Shown here: positions 1-7,221 of the stretch, piece by piece
How the letters are laid out: the number at the start of each line of letters is the position of its first letter
How positions within the stretch are numbered: the stretch's first letter is position 1
Assembly: GCA_016927475.1 (NCBI GenBank)
Contig: JAFGMO010000103.1
Span: 51,561-115,560, forward strand
From: Candidatus Aminicenantota bacterium
GTDB lineage: Bacteria; Acidobacteriota; Aminicenantia; Aminicenantales; Aminicenantaceae
DNA length: 64,000 nt
Direction: 5' to 3'
Notes under the pieces: generated by a model
Seen by the model: the letters and a program-made list of their open reading frames with translations, nothing else
What the model was told of the DNA's origin: nothing
Database searches by the model: none
Translations under genes and position numbers: made by a program

Positions 1-1
1 T

Positions 2-787
2 TTTAATATGTTAAGAATTAAACATCTAAATCCTTTGACTTGGCGGAAAGAAGTTAGAGAAGCAGGAATTCTTAGGGGCAATTTAATTGCAAATATCATT
101 CTCGGAGGGCTCATTCTAATTTTACTTTTTCTAACGTTGGTTACTATTGTTTTACCTCTATTATTTAGATCTAAATTAAAAAAAAATAAGAGTAAGAATG
201 ATTCGATTCTTGTGTCTGCTGCGATATATTTTTCATTGATCGGCGCAGGATTTATGTTTGTTGAAATTGCATTAATTCAAAGACTGTCGGTTTTCCTAGG
301 TCATCCCGTATATGCATTGGGAATTTTACTCTTTACTATCATTGTTAGTGCTAGTATCGGTAGTTTCTTAAGCGAACATTTGCCTTTAACGCGTATTCCT
401 TGGATTTCTATTTTTCCTTTAGCTATTTCCTTAATTATTCTTATAATGTGTCTTTTTCTGTTAAAAATAACATTGAGCTTGGTATCTTCGTCTATGATAA
501 TCAAAATATTCTTGTCTATACTTATTATTTTCCCTTTGGGTATGCTCTTAGGTGTTTGTTTTCCAACGGGGATGCGGTTGGTCAAGGCTATCAGAACAGA
601 TGAGACGCCATGGTATTGGGCCCTCAATGGTATTTTCAGCGTTCTTTGCTCAGCACTTGCTGTTTTTATTTCAATTCACTTTGGTATTTCCACAAGTTTC
701 TATATAGGAAGCATTTGCTACCTCTTGCTTTTGCCTTGTCTTTTTTATTTGCATAAGGCTAACACCAAACCCCACGCACTTTATTAA
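2..787 (+). CDS. C-terminal part of a multi-spanning membrane protein (spermidine-synthase-like membrane family), 5' end outside window
   Basis: The frame is open to the left edge, so the gene probably begins outside the window; the first ATG is at base 8. About 259 residues are visible with at least six hydrophobic segments. The segment GAGFMFVEIALIQRLSVFLG followed by HPVYALG, and a later PLGMLLGVCFPTGMRL, resemble the C-terminal membrane region of long proteins that carry a spermidine-synthase-like domain. That assignment is from memory of the family and the catalytic half is not visible, so no reaction can be claimed. The TAA stop lies inside the TTAA that borders MITE copy 1, so the element may have inserted at or near the original stop codon. 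Confidence 0.55.
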   Translation, partial: FNMLRIKHLNPLTWRKEVREAGILRGNLIANIILGGLILILLFLTLVTIVLPLLFRSKLKKNKSKNDSILVSAAIYFSLIGAGFMFVEIALIQRLSVFLGHPVYALGILLFTIIVSASIGSFLSEHLPLTRIPWISIFPLAISLIILIMCLFLLKITLSLVSSSMIIKIFLSILIIFPLGMLLGVCFPTGMRLVKAIRTDETPWYWALNGIFSVLCSALAVFISIHFGISTSFYIGSICYLLLLPCLFYLHKANTKPHALY

Positions 788-917
788 CCTGTATTATTCA
801 TAAATTCGGCCGACACCAACAGATAGTTATAATAATATGTGTCATTTAATGGTGATTTTCCTTAAAATTGATAATGAAACATTTTCCATGACCGTTTTCA
901 AGAAAATGTCGGCAAGC
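788..917 (+). repeat. MITE-like dispersed repeat, copy 1 (left part only)
   Basis: It begins CCTGTATTATTCATAAAT directly after TTAA (784-787) and matches copies at 3559-3812, 29613-29881 and 42903-43156. Similarity runs through the AACATTTTCCATGACCGTTT block and stops near GTCGGCAAG. The right half, including the other terminal repeat, is missing. A methyltransferase cassette gene ends 35 bases further on, so the break may mark the outer edge of the cassette array. Confidence 0.8.
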
Positions 918-951
918 GTATTAAATTCTCAACGTACCACTGATTTTTATA

Positions 952-1635
952 TTAGACAACCTCCGGTACCACTATCTCACAAAATACACTGGATCCATCT
1001 ACTTCTATTATCTCAGGATCCAGATTCAACTTCGAGCACAATGATCGAAAACCTTCCGGTGTTTTAAACCCAGTTCGGAAACCGTCCTTGCAGACAATCT
1101 CGCCGTTCCCTGTCCTGGTGTAATCAATTTCACCCAATAAACCGGCTGCTGCCTGTGCCTCAAACCAAAGCAGACGATGTTTCCAAAATTTTTCTGAATA
1201 GCTGGAAAAATATTGGCTCCCACCGGGCTTCGTAACCCGTAGAGCCTGGCGGAGGAGCAATTCATGATCAACGCCGAAGGCACAAATCCCGTTCTGAACG
1301 CATATCACTTTATCGAATTCTGTATCGTCGAAAGTAAGTGCCGATGCATCCATCTCATAATATTCACATTTTGTATCGGAACCCGACATTCGACGAGCCA
1401 ACTCAAGACTCTCCCTCGAGTTGTCAATCCCTACGACACGACTTGCCACTTTTGCTAGCCTAGAGGTAACGCGACCATACCCGCAGCCCAATTCCAGGAC
1501 TGAATCAGTGCGTTCAAGATGTTGAAGAACGAATTGAATTTCTGCTTCCAGATATTGTTGGACCCGTGGAGAGGCTATCTCGTAGCAGCGAAGCAGGCGT
1601 TCGCCAGATAACTTTTCAACGTAGTATCCATCCAT
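952..1635 (-). CDS. Class I SAM-dependent methyltransferase (integron cassette gene)
   Basis: The 227-residue protein has motif I VLELGCGYGRVT near residue 47, an acidic residue after the second strand (VVGIDNS), and a motif IV-like DKVICVQNG. This is the usual Rossmann methyltransferase layout, with a C-terminal half that would form the substrate lid. The substrate cannot be deduced. The start is supported by CAGGAG five bases upstream of the ATG. It is the outermost of three leftward genes and follows attC 1668-1732, so it is read as the last visible cassette of the left array. No attC is visible beyond its stop, where a truncated MITE lies instead. Confidence 0.85.
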   Translation of the reverse strand: MDGYYVEKLSGERLLRCYEIASPRVQQYLEAEIQFVLQHLERTDSVLELGCGYGRVTSRLAKVASRVVGIDNSRESLELARRMSGSDTKCEYYEMDASALTFDDTEFDKVICVQNGICAFGVDHELLLRQALRVTKPGGSQYFSSYSEKFWKHRLLWFEAQAAAGLLGEIDYTRTGNGEIVCKDGFRTGFKTPEGFRSLCSKLNLDPEIIEVDGSSVFCEIVVPEVV

Positions 1636-1667
1636 CTTTACTCCTGAGTTTTATCGTGATTTGGTTT

Positions 1668-1732
1668 GTCTAACGCTCGTGTTCACCAGCGGCAAGCCGA
1701 GCGAAGCCGTTCGCTGGAACACGTTGTTAGGT
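1668..1732 (-). other. attC recombination site (integron cassette end)
   Basis: Read on the minus strand this 65 bp site starts with ACCTAAC (matching RYYYAAC) and ends with GTTAGAC (matching GTTRRRY). Inside are complementary arms GTGTTCCAGCG and CGCTGGTGAACAC with unpaired bases, the usual attC pattern. It begins two bases after the stop of the DUF1003 gene, in the orientation expected for that cassette. Both conserved ends match the consensus, making this the clearest attC in the window. Confidence 0.92.
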
Positions 1733-1733
1733 G

Positions 1734-2435
1734 TTATCTTTTCTTTCCGATCTCTGACAGTAGATCGAGTTGAATCTCCTGGATTTGGGCAAGGCGATCC
1801 CACTGTTGCGACAGGAGATGGTCGATCTTGTCATGAAGATGCCGGATTTCGAGTTCCGCTTTCAGATTCACTTGGTAGTCATGTTGAGAACGTAGCCGGT
1901 CCTTTGCCTCCTGCCGGTTCTGGCTCATCATGATGATCGGCGCTTGGATTGCAGCCAGGCAAGATAGAACCAGGTTCAATAGGATAAAGGGATAGGGATC
2001 CGGAGGGTGTACGAACAGCACAACCGAGTTGATCCCAATCCATAGAGCAATGAAAATGCCGAAACATATGAGAAAAACCCAACTTCCACCAAATGACGCG
2101 ATTCGATCCGCCAATCTCTCACCGAATGACCACGATTGCTCAAACTCCGAGTCTATGTTCTTCGTGAGAAGTTCATGGTTACGCATACTATCCAAAACTT
2201 CCTGCTCAAGGCTAGTAATCTCTCCTCTTTCAGACTGAAGCAGGGAGTGGACATAATTCGTTCGGTATTTCGTTAAATCTTCTCGACAGATGTAACTTTT
2301 GGAGGACCAGTCGGGATGATCGCGGAGGATTTCCGCTGAAATAATATCGCGTACGGCTCCTTCCGGAACAAGGCTCCGAACAGGAAAACTTTTGCCGCAG
2401 ACAGCACATACATGCATTTCATTCTTTTTTTCCAT
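1734..2435 (-). CDS. DUF1003 family membrane protein (integron cassette gene)
   Basis: About 233 residues. The N-terminal part has CAVCGK and a later YICRED, suggesting a small metal-binding or redox motif. Two transmembrane segments follow (WVFLICFGIFIALWIGIN and YPFILLNLVLSCLAAIQ), then MMSQNRQEAKDRLRS and a coiled C-terminal tail. This is the DUF1003 arrangement; its function is unknown. An upstream ATG at 2477 would place the start inside the neighbouring attC. The ATG at 2435 (MEKKNEMH) is preferred because AGGAG sits seven bases upstream. That ribosome binding site overlaps the R' end of the upstream attC, as is common in cassettes. Confidence 0.85.
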   Translation of the reverse strand: MEKKNEMHVCAVCGKSFPVRSLVPEGAVRDIISAEILRDHPDWSSKSYICREDLTKYRTNYVHSLLQSERGEITSLEQEVLDSMRNHELLTKNIDSEFEQSWSFGERLADRIASFGGSWVFLICFGIFIALWIGINSVVLFVHPPDPYPFILLNLVLSCLAAIQAPIIMMSQNRQEAKDRLRSQHDYQVNLKAELEIRHLHDKIDHLLSQQWDRLAQIQEIQLDLLSEIGKKR

Positions 2436-2444
2436 CTCAATACT

Positions 2445-2534
2445 CCTGAACAACGTTTCGCGTAACCGGATGTCCAATGCTGCAGAGCAAAGCGGTGCAG
2501 CTTTGAGCAGTCTGAGTTGACGCGTTTGTTATAC
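2445..2534 (-). other. attC-like recombination site, VCR-like ends
   Basis: On the minus strand it starts GTATAACAAACGCG, strongly recalling the start of Vibrio cholerae repeats, and ends ACGTTGTTCAGG. An imperfect palindrome is present: GACTGCTCAAAGC against GCTTTGCTCTGCAG. The R' core is degenerate (GTTCAGG or GTTGTTC rather than GTTRRRY). Position and orientation fit the end of the HNH-chimera cassette, whose stop lies 53 bases upstream. Confidence 0.75.
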
Positions 2535-2587
2535 GGCACTCTTTCATCATATATCTTGTAACATTTACTATTGGAGACAAACAAGAT

Positions 2588-3292
2588 TTATGGTTTTCTG
2601 TAACCTATGTTAAAGAAACCATGAGCCGAAGGTCCCTTGTCAGTTCTAAATACATCAGCTTTCTTTTTACTGCTAAATTTTGCAAATGCCAACTCTTTTA
2701 CTTTGTGGCCGGAGGTATTGATCTCTTTCCATGGATCAACACCATCTTCTGAGATATACCATTTTTCCCCGCTAGCACGGAATACATCGGCCTTGCCATT
2801 GTCGGTGAAGTCTGCAAATGCCAGCTCTTTTAGTGAAAAGTCTAGTGAGTTTATTTCAGTCCACTTTCCAGTCGCATATTTCGATATAACCCATGGTCCC
2901 TTCGAATGGGATATATTTATAAAGTTATTAGGCATCCCTAAGTTCAGTAAGATATAGACATCATCCTTATCTGGATAATTAGGATCATAAATATGAATTC
3001 GGAGATCTTTTGATTTTGTCTCGTATCGATAACCAGTGGCGAGAACTTGATGGTGTTTTGAAGAATCAGCTGTTACTCCTTTTACGCAAATCAAACCCAT
3101 GGTTATAGGTTTTCCTTTATCTATTGATTTTCTTAGTGTAGCAATTTGCAGCTTGGTCACTCTGTCCAGGTGAGCGATTTGACCATGGAAATTTTCATTG
3201 TGAATCCTCTTAAGACCCCAACATAAACAACATCTTCTACGGCTCATAAGAAGCACATTTGTCACGATTTTATCTGATATGCGTTTGCGCAT
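2588..3292 (-). CDS. Chimeric cassette protein: HNH-nuclease N-terminal fragment joined to a C39-like/FG-GAP-like C-terminus
   Basis: Residues 1-45 (SRRRCCLCWGL, then GQIAHLDR) match the start of small HNH nucleases, which normally continue into the catalytic His-Asn-His part. Here the homology stops at AHLDR. The frame then enters an unrelated segment: LRKSIDKGKPITMGLI and HHQVLATGY recall papain-like C39-type domains, although the catalytic Cys region is absent. Two repeats of the FADF.GKADVFRA type (LAFADFTDNGKADVF, LAFAKFSSKKKADVF) follow, resembling FG-GAP/VCBS propeller motifs. The gene looks like an in-frame fusion of two truncated genes and may be nonfunctional. It is the first cassette left of the first integrase remnant. 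Confidence 0.7.
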   Translation of the reverse strand: MRKRISDKIVTNVLLMSRRRCCLCWGLKRIHNENFHGQIAHLDRVTKLQIATLRKSIDKGKPITMGLICVKGVTADSSKHHQVLATGYRYETKSKDLRIHIYDPNYPDKDDVYILLNLGMPNNFINISHSKGPWVISKYATGKWTEINSLDFSLKELAFADFTDNGKADVFRASGEKWYISEDGVDPWKEINTSGHKVKELAFAKFSSKKKADVFRTDKGPSAHGFFNIGYRKP

Positions 3293-3417
3293 ATCGCTGC
3301 TCTCGGCTGAGTCTGTTTTTGATCAACCGACCTTCCTTTTATAATCCAAGAAGCCAGTATCTTCGATATCACTGACATCAACAGTAGGTATACTTCATTA
3401 GTATCTTCCCCGGGCAT

Positions 3418-3556
3418 AACTATTACTATACAGAATGCTGTATTTTATACAGATTTCCTAAATTTAAAGCCAGATATTATGATGTATCATCTAATATCCC
3501 CGCAATATTGCAATAATATCTTATAAATATCTTTATTATATTGCAAGGACTATATT
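3418..3556 (-). repeat. Left arm of inverted repeat around integrase remnant 1; attI-like site reading leftward
   Basis: The reverse complement of this segment aligns without gaps to 4425-4563, at roughly three quarters identity by hand count. Reading outward the arm ends CTGTATAGTAATAGTT and is followed by ATGCCC. The two arms stop matching immediately after GTT, giving GTTATGC here, a good GTTRRRY-like integron core. The MITE at 3559 directly abuts the inner end and has probably interrupted the arm. With the 3293-3417 leader, this is the only content between the HNH chimera and the MITE. Confidence 0.75.
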
Positions 3557-3558
3557 TC

Positions 3559-3812
3559 CCTGTATTATTCACGAGCTAAGCTTGCCGCAGATACGAGGCG
3601 TCAGCCTGTGAAGCTGTGCTTGGCACTGCGAACAGGCTGCAACAAAGCAGATGCGGTAAGATCGGCTCGCCTGAAAGGTTAATTTGGCCGACATTTTCTT
3701 GAAAACGGTTATGGAAAATGTTTCATTACCAATTTTACTTAAAATCACCATTAGATGACACATAATATTGAAATTAACTGTTTGTGTCGGCCAAATTTAT
3801 GAATAGTGCAGG
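3559..3812 (-). repeat. MITE-like dispersed repeat, copy 2 (complete, 254 bp)
   Basis: The ends are inverted (CCTGTATTATTCA on one side, GAATAGTGCAGG on the other), and copy 4 at 42903-43156 has the same length. TTAA follows the right end (3813-3816), but the left flank is not TTAA. A 64-codon frame is conserved with copy 4 but is broken in the other copies, so I do not call a gene. The element sits in the inner part of the attI-like arm, between the arm and the integrase remnant. Confidence 0.85.
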
Positions 3813-3952
3813 TTAAATACTTTAATATTTATCAAGGCCTCCGATTTTCGCAAAATCCCTGGGCTGAGTATTTAATAATAGGCGTTTTTTTAAGTAAGGC
3901 TCTTTCCTTTGTTTACAGCTTGCCTAGTGGGCTGGAAATATCCGAATAGCTC

Positions 3953-4390
3953 TTACGAACTACATGATGTGTAAATCATCGTAGTATTGATGTTTTTATG
4001 TCCCATCAGTTCCTGTTTTGTTCGGATATTATGCTCTCGTTCCAATTAGACTGGGGAAACTTTGTCGGAGTGTGATAGCTTGCCGGTTTAGAAATATCAG
4101 ATTTCCTTACAGCTTCTTTGATTTTTTTCTGAAGCCATCTTGGTTCGATATGATGATGTAAAAGCGTTCCATTCTTGGGATATACGACAAGGTTTTTTGA
4201 ATGCATTACCCACTGCCAGGGCCATTCCTTGTTGGCATTAGGAGATTTTTCATCGGTTTGGAAGTTCTGTATTAATAATTTTGATAGTCGTTCTACCCAA
4301 TAAACATAAAATTTGGATTTATCCGGAGGACGAGATGTAAACGCTTGATAAAATTTTAAAATTCCGCTAGGTTTTTGTATTGATTATTCA
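3953..4390 (-). pseudogene. Integron integrase (IntI-type tyrosine recombinase) remnant 1
   Basis: Decayed integrase with a large internal deletion and frameshifts. The N-terminal part gives KFYQAFTSRPPDKSKFYVYW, like the start of IntI proteins. It jumps directly to NANKEWPWQWV and KNLVVYPKNGTLLHHHI, which correspond to the IntI-specific segment (REW.WQYVFPA then LRRHH). KKIKEAVRKSDISKPASYHT follows. After a frameshift it ends ELMGHKNINTTMIYTSC, containing the GHK histidine and the catalytic tyrosine of the family. The RHSFAT box is scrambled and roughly 150 residues of the middle are missing, so it cannot be active. Confidence 0.88.
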
Positions 4391-4424
4391 ATTTATCTCT
4401 CTCAAAAGGATAAAAATGACCTCG

Positions 4425-4563
4425 AATATACGCCTTGCACTCTAAGGTGGATAATTATAAAGTATGATTGCAATTTTGCGGGGATATTCGACGATATCAC
4501 ATAATATACGATGTTAGTTGAGGGAGATTTGTATTAAATACCGCATGCTGTATATTATTAGTT
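4425..4563 (+). repeat. Right arm of inverted repeat around integrase remnant 1; attI-like site reading rightward
   Basis: Mirror image of 3418-3556 with no gaps in the hand alignment. The outward end reads CTGTATATTATTAGTT, then GGCTCG, which differs completely from the left arm's ATGCCC. Loss of similarity precisely after GTT is what site-specific insertion of different cassettes at two copies of one attI would produce. VapBC begins 55 bases further out. Confidence 0.75.
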
Positions 4564-4581
4564 GGCTCGTCTAAGAATGAC

Positions 4582-4610
4582 TTGACAAATCTGCACGATT
4601 AATGCATATT
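4582..4610 (+). promoter_or_regulatory. Predicted sigma-70 promoter for vapBC, close enough for a leaderless transcript
   Basis: TTGACA (4582-4587), a 17-base spacer, then CATATT (4605-4610). The ATG of the antitoxin is at 4618, only seven bases after the -10 box, where transcription would begin. No Shine-Dalgarno sequence precedes the ATG, so a leaderless message is likely if this promoter is used. Confidence 0.5.
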
Positions 4611-4617
4611 GATACAT

Positions 4618-4815
4618 ATGAGAACAACACTAAACATTGAAGGAAGTCTTCTTAAGCAGGCTGCAGAGTTGACTGGGCTGAAGGAGAAAACTGCTCTCGT
4701 TCGACGGGGACTAGAGGCACTTATTGCCTTGGAAAGTGCTCGTCGTCTGGCCGCCCTTGGAGGCAGCGAAAAGAAACTCAAGCCTATCCCAAGGCGTCGT
4801 ACAAGTGCAGAATGA
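4618..4815 (+). CDS. vapB: VapB-type antitoxin
   Basis: 65 residues beginning MRTTLNIEGSLLKQAAELTG, the ribbon-helix-helix opening of the VapB family that pairs with PIN toxins. It continues LKEKTALVRRGLEALI and ends in a basic tail that would wrap the toxin. The ATG at 4618 is chosen because the family starts here; a TTG at 4609 would add three residues. The gene overlaps vapC by four bases (ATGA), indicating translational coupling. It is the first gene to the right of integrase remnant 1 and reads away from it. Confidence 0.85.
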   Translation: MRTTLNIEGSLLKQAAELTGLKEKTALVRRGLEALIALESARRLAALGGSEKKLKPIPRRRTSAE

Positions 4816-5168
4816 TTCTTATAGATACTTCCGTCTGGGTCGACCATCTGCGAAAGACAGATCAGGAGCTATCAAAGCTCCTCGATAAAGGTGTAGTTCT
4901 GTGCCATCCTTTCGTGATTGGAGAACTGGCATGCGGCAACCTTAAAAACCGATCAGAAATCCTCGACTTATTAGCTGCACTGCCCAAAGTAGAAGTTGCC
5001 AGTCACGAAGAAGCAATGCACCTCGTCACACACCGCAAGCTATGGGGCAAAGGAATCGGCTGGATTGATATCCACTTGCTGGCCTCAGCACTGCTTTCAA
5101 ATTGCACACTTTGGACGAAAGATAAAGCTCTGCACACTATTTCACGCTCATTGAATATCGGGGTGTGA
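4812..5168 (+). CDS. vapC: VapC-type PIN-domain ribonuclease toxin
   Basis: 118 residues, a normal VapC length. Acidic active-site residues are visible: Asp in MILIDTSVWVDHL at the N-terminus, Glu in VIGELACG, and the C-terminal acidic pair in GIGWIDIHLLAS and LWTKDKAL. PIN toxins of this family cut RNA and are held inactive by the cognate VapB. Start and frame are fixed by the four-base overlap with vapB. Toxin-antitoxin pairs are common in integron arrays, where they stabilise cassettes. Confidence 0.9.
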   Translation: MILIDTSVWVDHLRKTDQELSKLLDKGVVLCHPFVIGELACGNLKNRSEILDLLAALPKVEVASHEEAMHLVTHRKLWGKGIGWIDIHLLASALLSNCTLWTKDKALHTISRSLNIGV

Positions 5169-5515
5169 GTAATAGCGAGCTAACAAGCCCATTCACCTGT
5201 CAGCTAGGTTTCACGGCCCTTGCGAAGCAACGGCCGCACCACCTGTCCGATTGAACCGCCGAGCAATTGAGTATCCGTTATGTGAATCAGAATTACTTGG
5301 ATTTTGAAACACAAGACCGGTTCGACCTTGTCCTGATGATTATGTGTGATTTTTGCGCCCTCAGCCCAACACAAAGAAAAGCGGCCATTGCCAAAAAGGA
5401 ATAGCGAGACACAGAACATTAGAAATTACCTGCCCGCCGGAACCGCGAAGTGAAGGAGAAGAGCCAGGTGGATTGCTTTGTTGTGTGTTTATCCGTCACC
5501 AATTACATGAGATTT
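5169..5515. other. Intergenic meeting point of two arrays, with a weak attC candidate
   Basis: 347 bases without a supported gene. AGCTAACAAGCCC right after vapC (from 5178) looks like an R'' end, and GTTATGT at 5277-5283 could be the matching R' core. Arm complementarity between them is poor, apart from a CGGCC/GGCCG stem near 5213-5237, so the attC is only a candidate. This is where the rightward array (vapBC) meets the leftward array ending at 5516. Confidence 0.3.
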
Positions 5516-6490
5516 CTACAAGGCTTTGCGCAAAGAAATGAATTTCTCTAATATTTCCTTATCTGATCGGTAGGCTTCCTCAAGCCATTCAACGGCTTTC
5601 TGGATTTCAGCTTCATTCTTTCCTTCTGCGATGTCGAACTCCATAAACTGCTTGAGGTTTGAATACACCTTCATGTATAAATCGCTGATCCCTTGTAGAT
5701 GTTTTTGCACATCACCAGTGTATTGCTGAGCAAGTTGCTTAAGGTACTGACCAAACCAATACCTGCCGCCCGATTGAAATTGGATGGCATGGCAGTTAAT
5801 ATATGCCTCGTCTACTTGAGGTCGTATCTCCGGATTACGGATGTCCTCAATTAATTTTTTGAAAGCTATTAGACCGTAATTATCTTGCTTCATACCAAAT
5901 TTGGTCGCAGGATGTTGATTTTGCCAATCGATAACCGTTGTGCCAATCATATAAAGAATATTATCTACAGATTCGGGTTGTGATTCATTTATAAGATAAG
6001 CAAAACCTTCGGCATCGCCAAATGTTTCAACATGTTTTGAGAATTTAGCCCAAGAATATATTCCGTGAAAAGCCGGACCCCAATTGGTAAATCCATAAAT
6101 TTCACGCTGTTCAACACTGCCGGGATCATTATACCCGTAACATAGCCCAGCTTCTGGCCCAGCTACAAATATTCCATGGCCGGCATCAATTCCTTCTTGT
6201 ATGAAAGCAAAAGCTTCTTCAGCATCCGTTGTTCGCAGACCTTTTGCTCCATGTCCGGTGCATATCTTCAATCGCTCACCACCTCCGATTGTACTGAAGT
6301 ACATTGGTGCAATGGAGTTTCGAGCATAACTGAAAATCGACACTTCAGCTGATGCTGCTACGACGGCTCCTAAATTACTTTTTTGAGGCGAATCATGCGT
6401 AATGAGGAAATGGTAGACAAGCGGCCATGATGGCGGGCAGGGTTCAATATCATTTGCTGCCAGGTTTCTCAATTTTTCAAATTGTGGCAT
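5516..6490 (-). CDS. Cassette protein of unknown function (possible papain-like fold)
   Basis: 324 residues, no signal peptide or membrane segment. The start at 6490 (MPQFEKLRN) is supported by AAGGAG six bases upstream; the longer frame to 6523 lacks a site. The middle contains FIQEGIDAGHGIFVAGPEAG followed by a glycine and aromatic-rich stretch (YGFTNWGPAFHGIYSW). This weakly resembles C39/BtrH-like papain folds, in which a glycine-rich segment precedes a catalytic His. I cannot name the family. The C-terminus is helical and charged. It is the outermost gene of the left array of integrase remnant 2; no attC is seen on either side. Confidence 0.7.
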   Translation of the reverse strand: MPQFEKLRNLAANDIEPCPPSWPLVYHFLITHDSPQKSNLGAVVAASAEVSIFSYARNSIAPMYFSTIGGGERLKICTGHGAKGLRTTDAEEAFAFIQEGIDAGHGIFVAGPEAGLCYGYNDPGSVEQREIYGFTNWGPAFHGIYSWAKFSKHVETFGDAEGFAYLINESQPESVDNILYMIGTTVIDWQNQHPATKFGMKQDNYGLIAFKKLIEDIRNPEIRPQVDEAYINCHAIQFQSGGRYWFGQYLKQLAQQYTGDVQKHLQGISDLYMKVYSNLKQFMEFDIAEGKNEAEIQKAVEWLEEAYRSDKEILEKFISLRKAL

Positions 6491-6581
6491 TATGATCTCC
6501 TTGATGCTGGTAATGGATAGCATATATTATACTGTCGTTCCTTGAAAAGAAAGAAAGAATGCTTCACTGGTTTCGGGTGAA

Positions 6582-7106
6582 TCAGAGCTGCCAGAGTCCG
6601 GTTTCAATTTCGCCCTGAATAACTATGGCGCATTTACCGCGGCCTGGTATTTCCATTGGTGGAACTGCAATTTTAGCCCCGAAATCAGCCGCCGCCATGA
6701 CAGTCTCCTGGATGTCCTCAACAAGTATGTAGGGCCGTATCACAGGCTTTTCTCCATCGTGCATCGGTGCCCGAATACCTAGTGTTGCACCGTTCGCCAG
6801 ATGGGCCATTCGAGCGCCACCCAAGTTCTGGTCGGCATCGCCGAAGGTAACACCGTGCATTCTCGAATACAAGTTGCATACGGTTTCTACATCCGTTGTA
6901 ACAATTTCAAGATAATGAATTTGCATCGCGTCTCCGTTGTAAGTGTCATTGTCGTTCTTATTCGGAAGATTGTCAGTATAGTGTTTCGCGACCGTTGTTG
7001 CATTCTTTTGATTTGGCGTGTTTCCAAGATTCAAGATGCTTGTGATAGGAAACGACACGAAGGCCAAACCAACGCGGAGCATGTATCGTCGATTCATTTT
7101 GCCCAT
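6582..7106 (-). CDS. VOC/glyoxalase-fold protein with N-terminal hydrophobic leader (cassette gene)
   Basis: The C-terminal 110 residues form a VOC domain: MQIHYLEIVTTDVETVCNLY at its start, MAHLANGATLGIRAP, then RPYILVEDIQETV, closing CAIVIQGEIETGLWQL. The GLWQL ending is typical of small glyoxalase/bleomycin-resistance-like proteins. The roughly 60 residues before it include RRYMLRVGLAFVSFPITSIL, which could be a signal or membrane anchor and is unusual for this family. Starts at 7118 (GTG), 7106 and 7097 are all possible. The gene follows the R' core of attC 7129-7221. Substrate unknown. Confidence 0.75.
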   Translation of the reverse strand: MGKMNRRYMLRVGLAFVSFPITSILNLGNTPNQKNATTVAKHYTDNLPNKNDNDTYNGDAMQIHYLEIVTTDVETVCNLYSRMHGVTFGDADQNLGGARMAHLANGATLGIRAPMHDGEKPVIRPYILVEDIQETVMAAADFGAKIAVPPMEIPGRGKCAIVIQGEIETGLWQL

Positions 7107-7128
7107 ATTCTTAATCACATAATTTCAT

Positions 7129-7221
7129 GCATAACAGGGCGGCTGGACTTGACGTTCCATTTGAGGCTGGCCAGCCAAGGCCGCTCCGGTGCATACGATG
7201 GTTAAATGGCATTCGTTAGGC
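7129..7221 (-). other. attC recombination site overlapping the endonuclease gene stop codon
   Basis: On the minus strand the site opens GCCTAAC (RYYYAAC consensus) and closes GTTATGC, a common R' variant. The 93 bp between contain complementary GGCTGGCC-type stems. The TAA of the upstream gene (7216-7218) lies inside GCCTAAC, so the cassette has no 3' untranslated spacer. Confidence 0.88.

Noticed and set aside
837..1067. Plus-strand frame starting MCHLMVIF
   Set aside because: It starts inside MITE copy 1 and runs antisense into the methyltransferase gene.
5178..5283. attC after vapC
   Set aside because: Only the end motifs are suggestive; arm pairing is poor. Kept as a low-confidence note in the intergenic entry.
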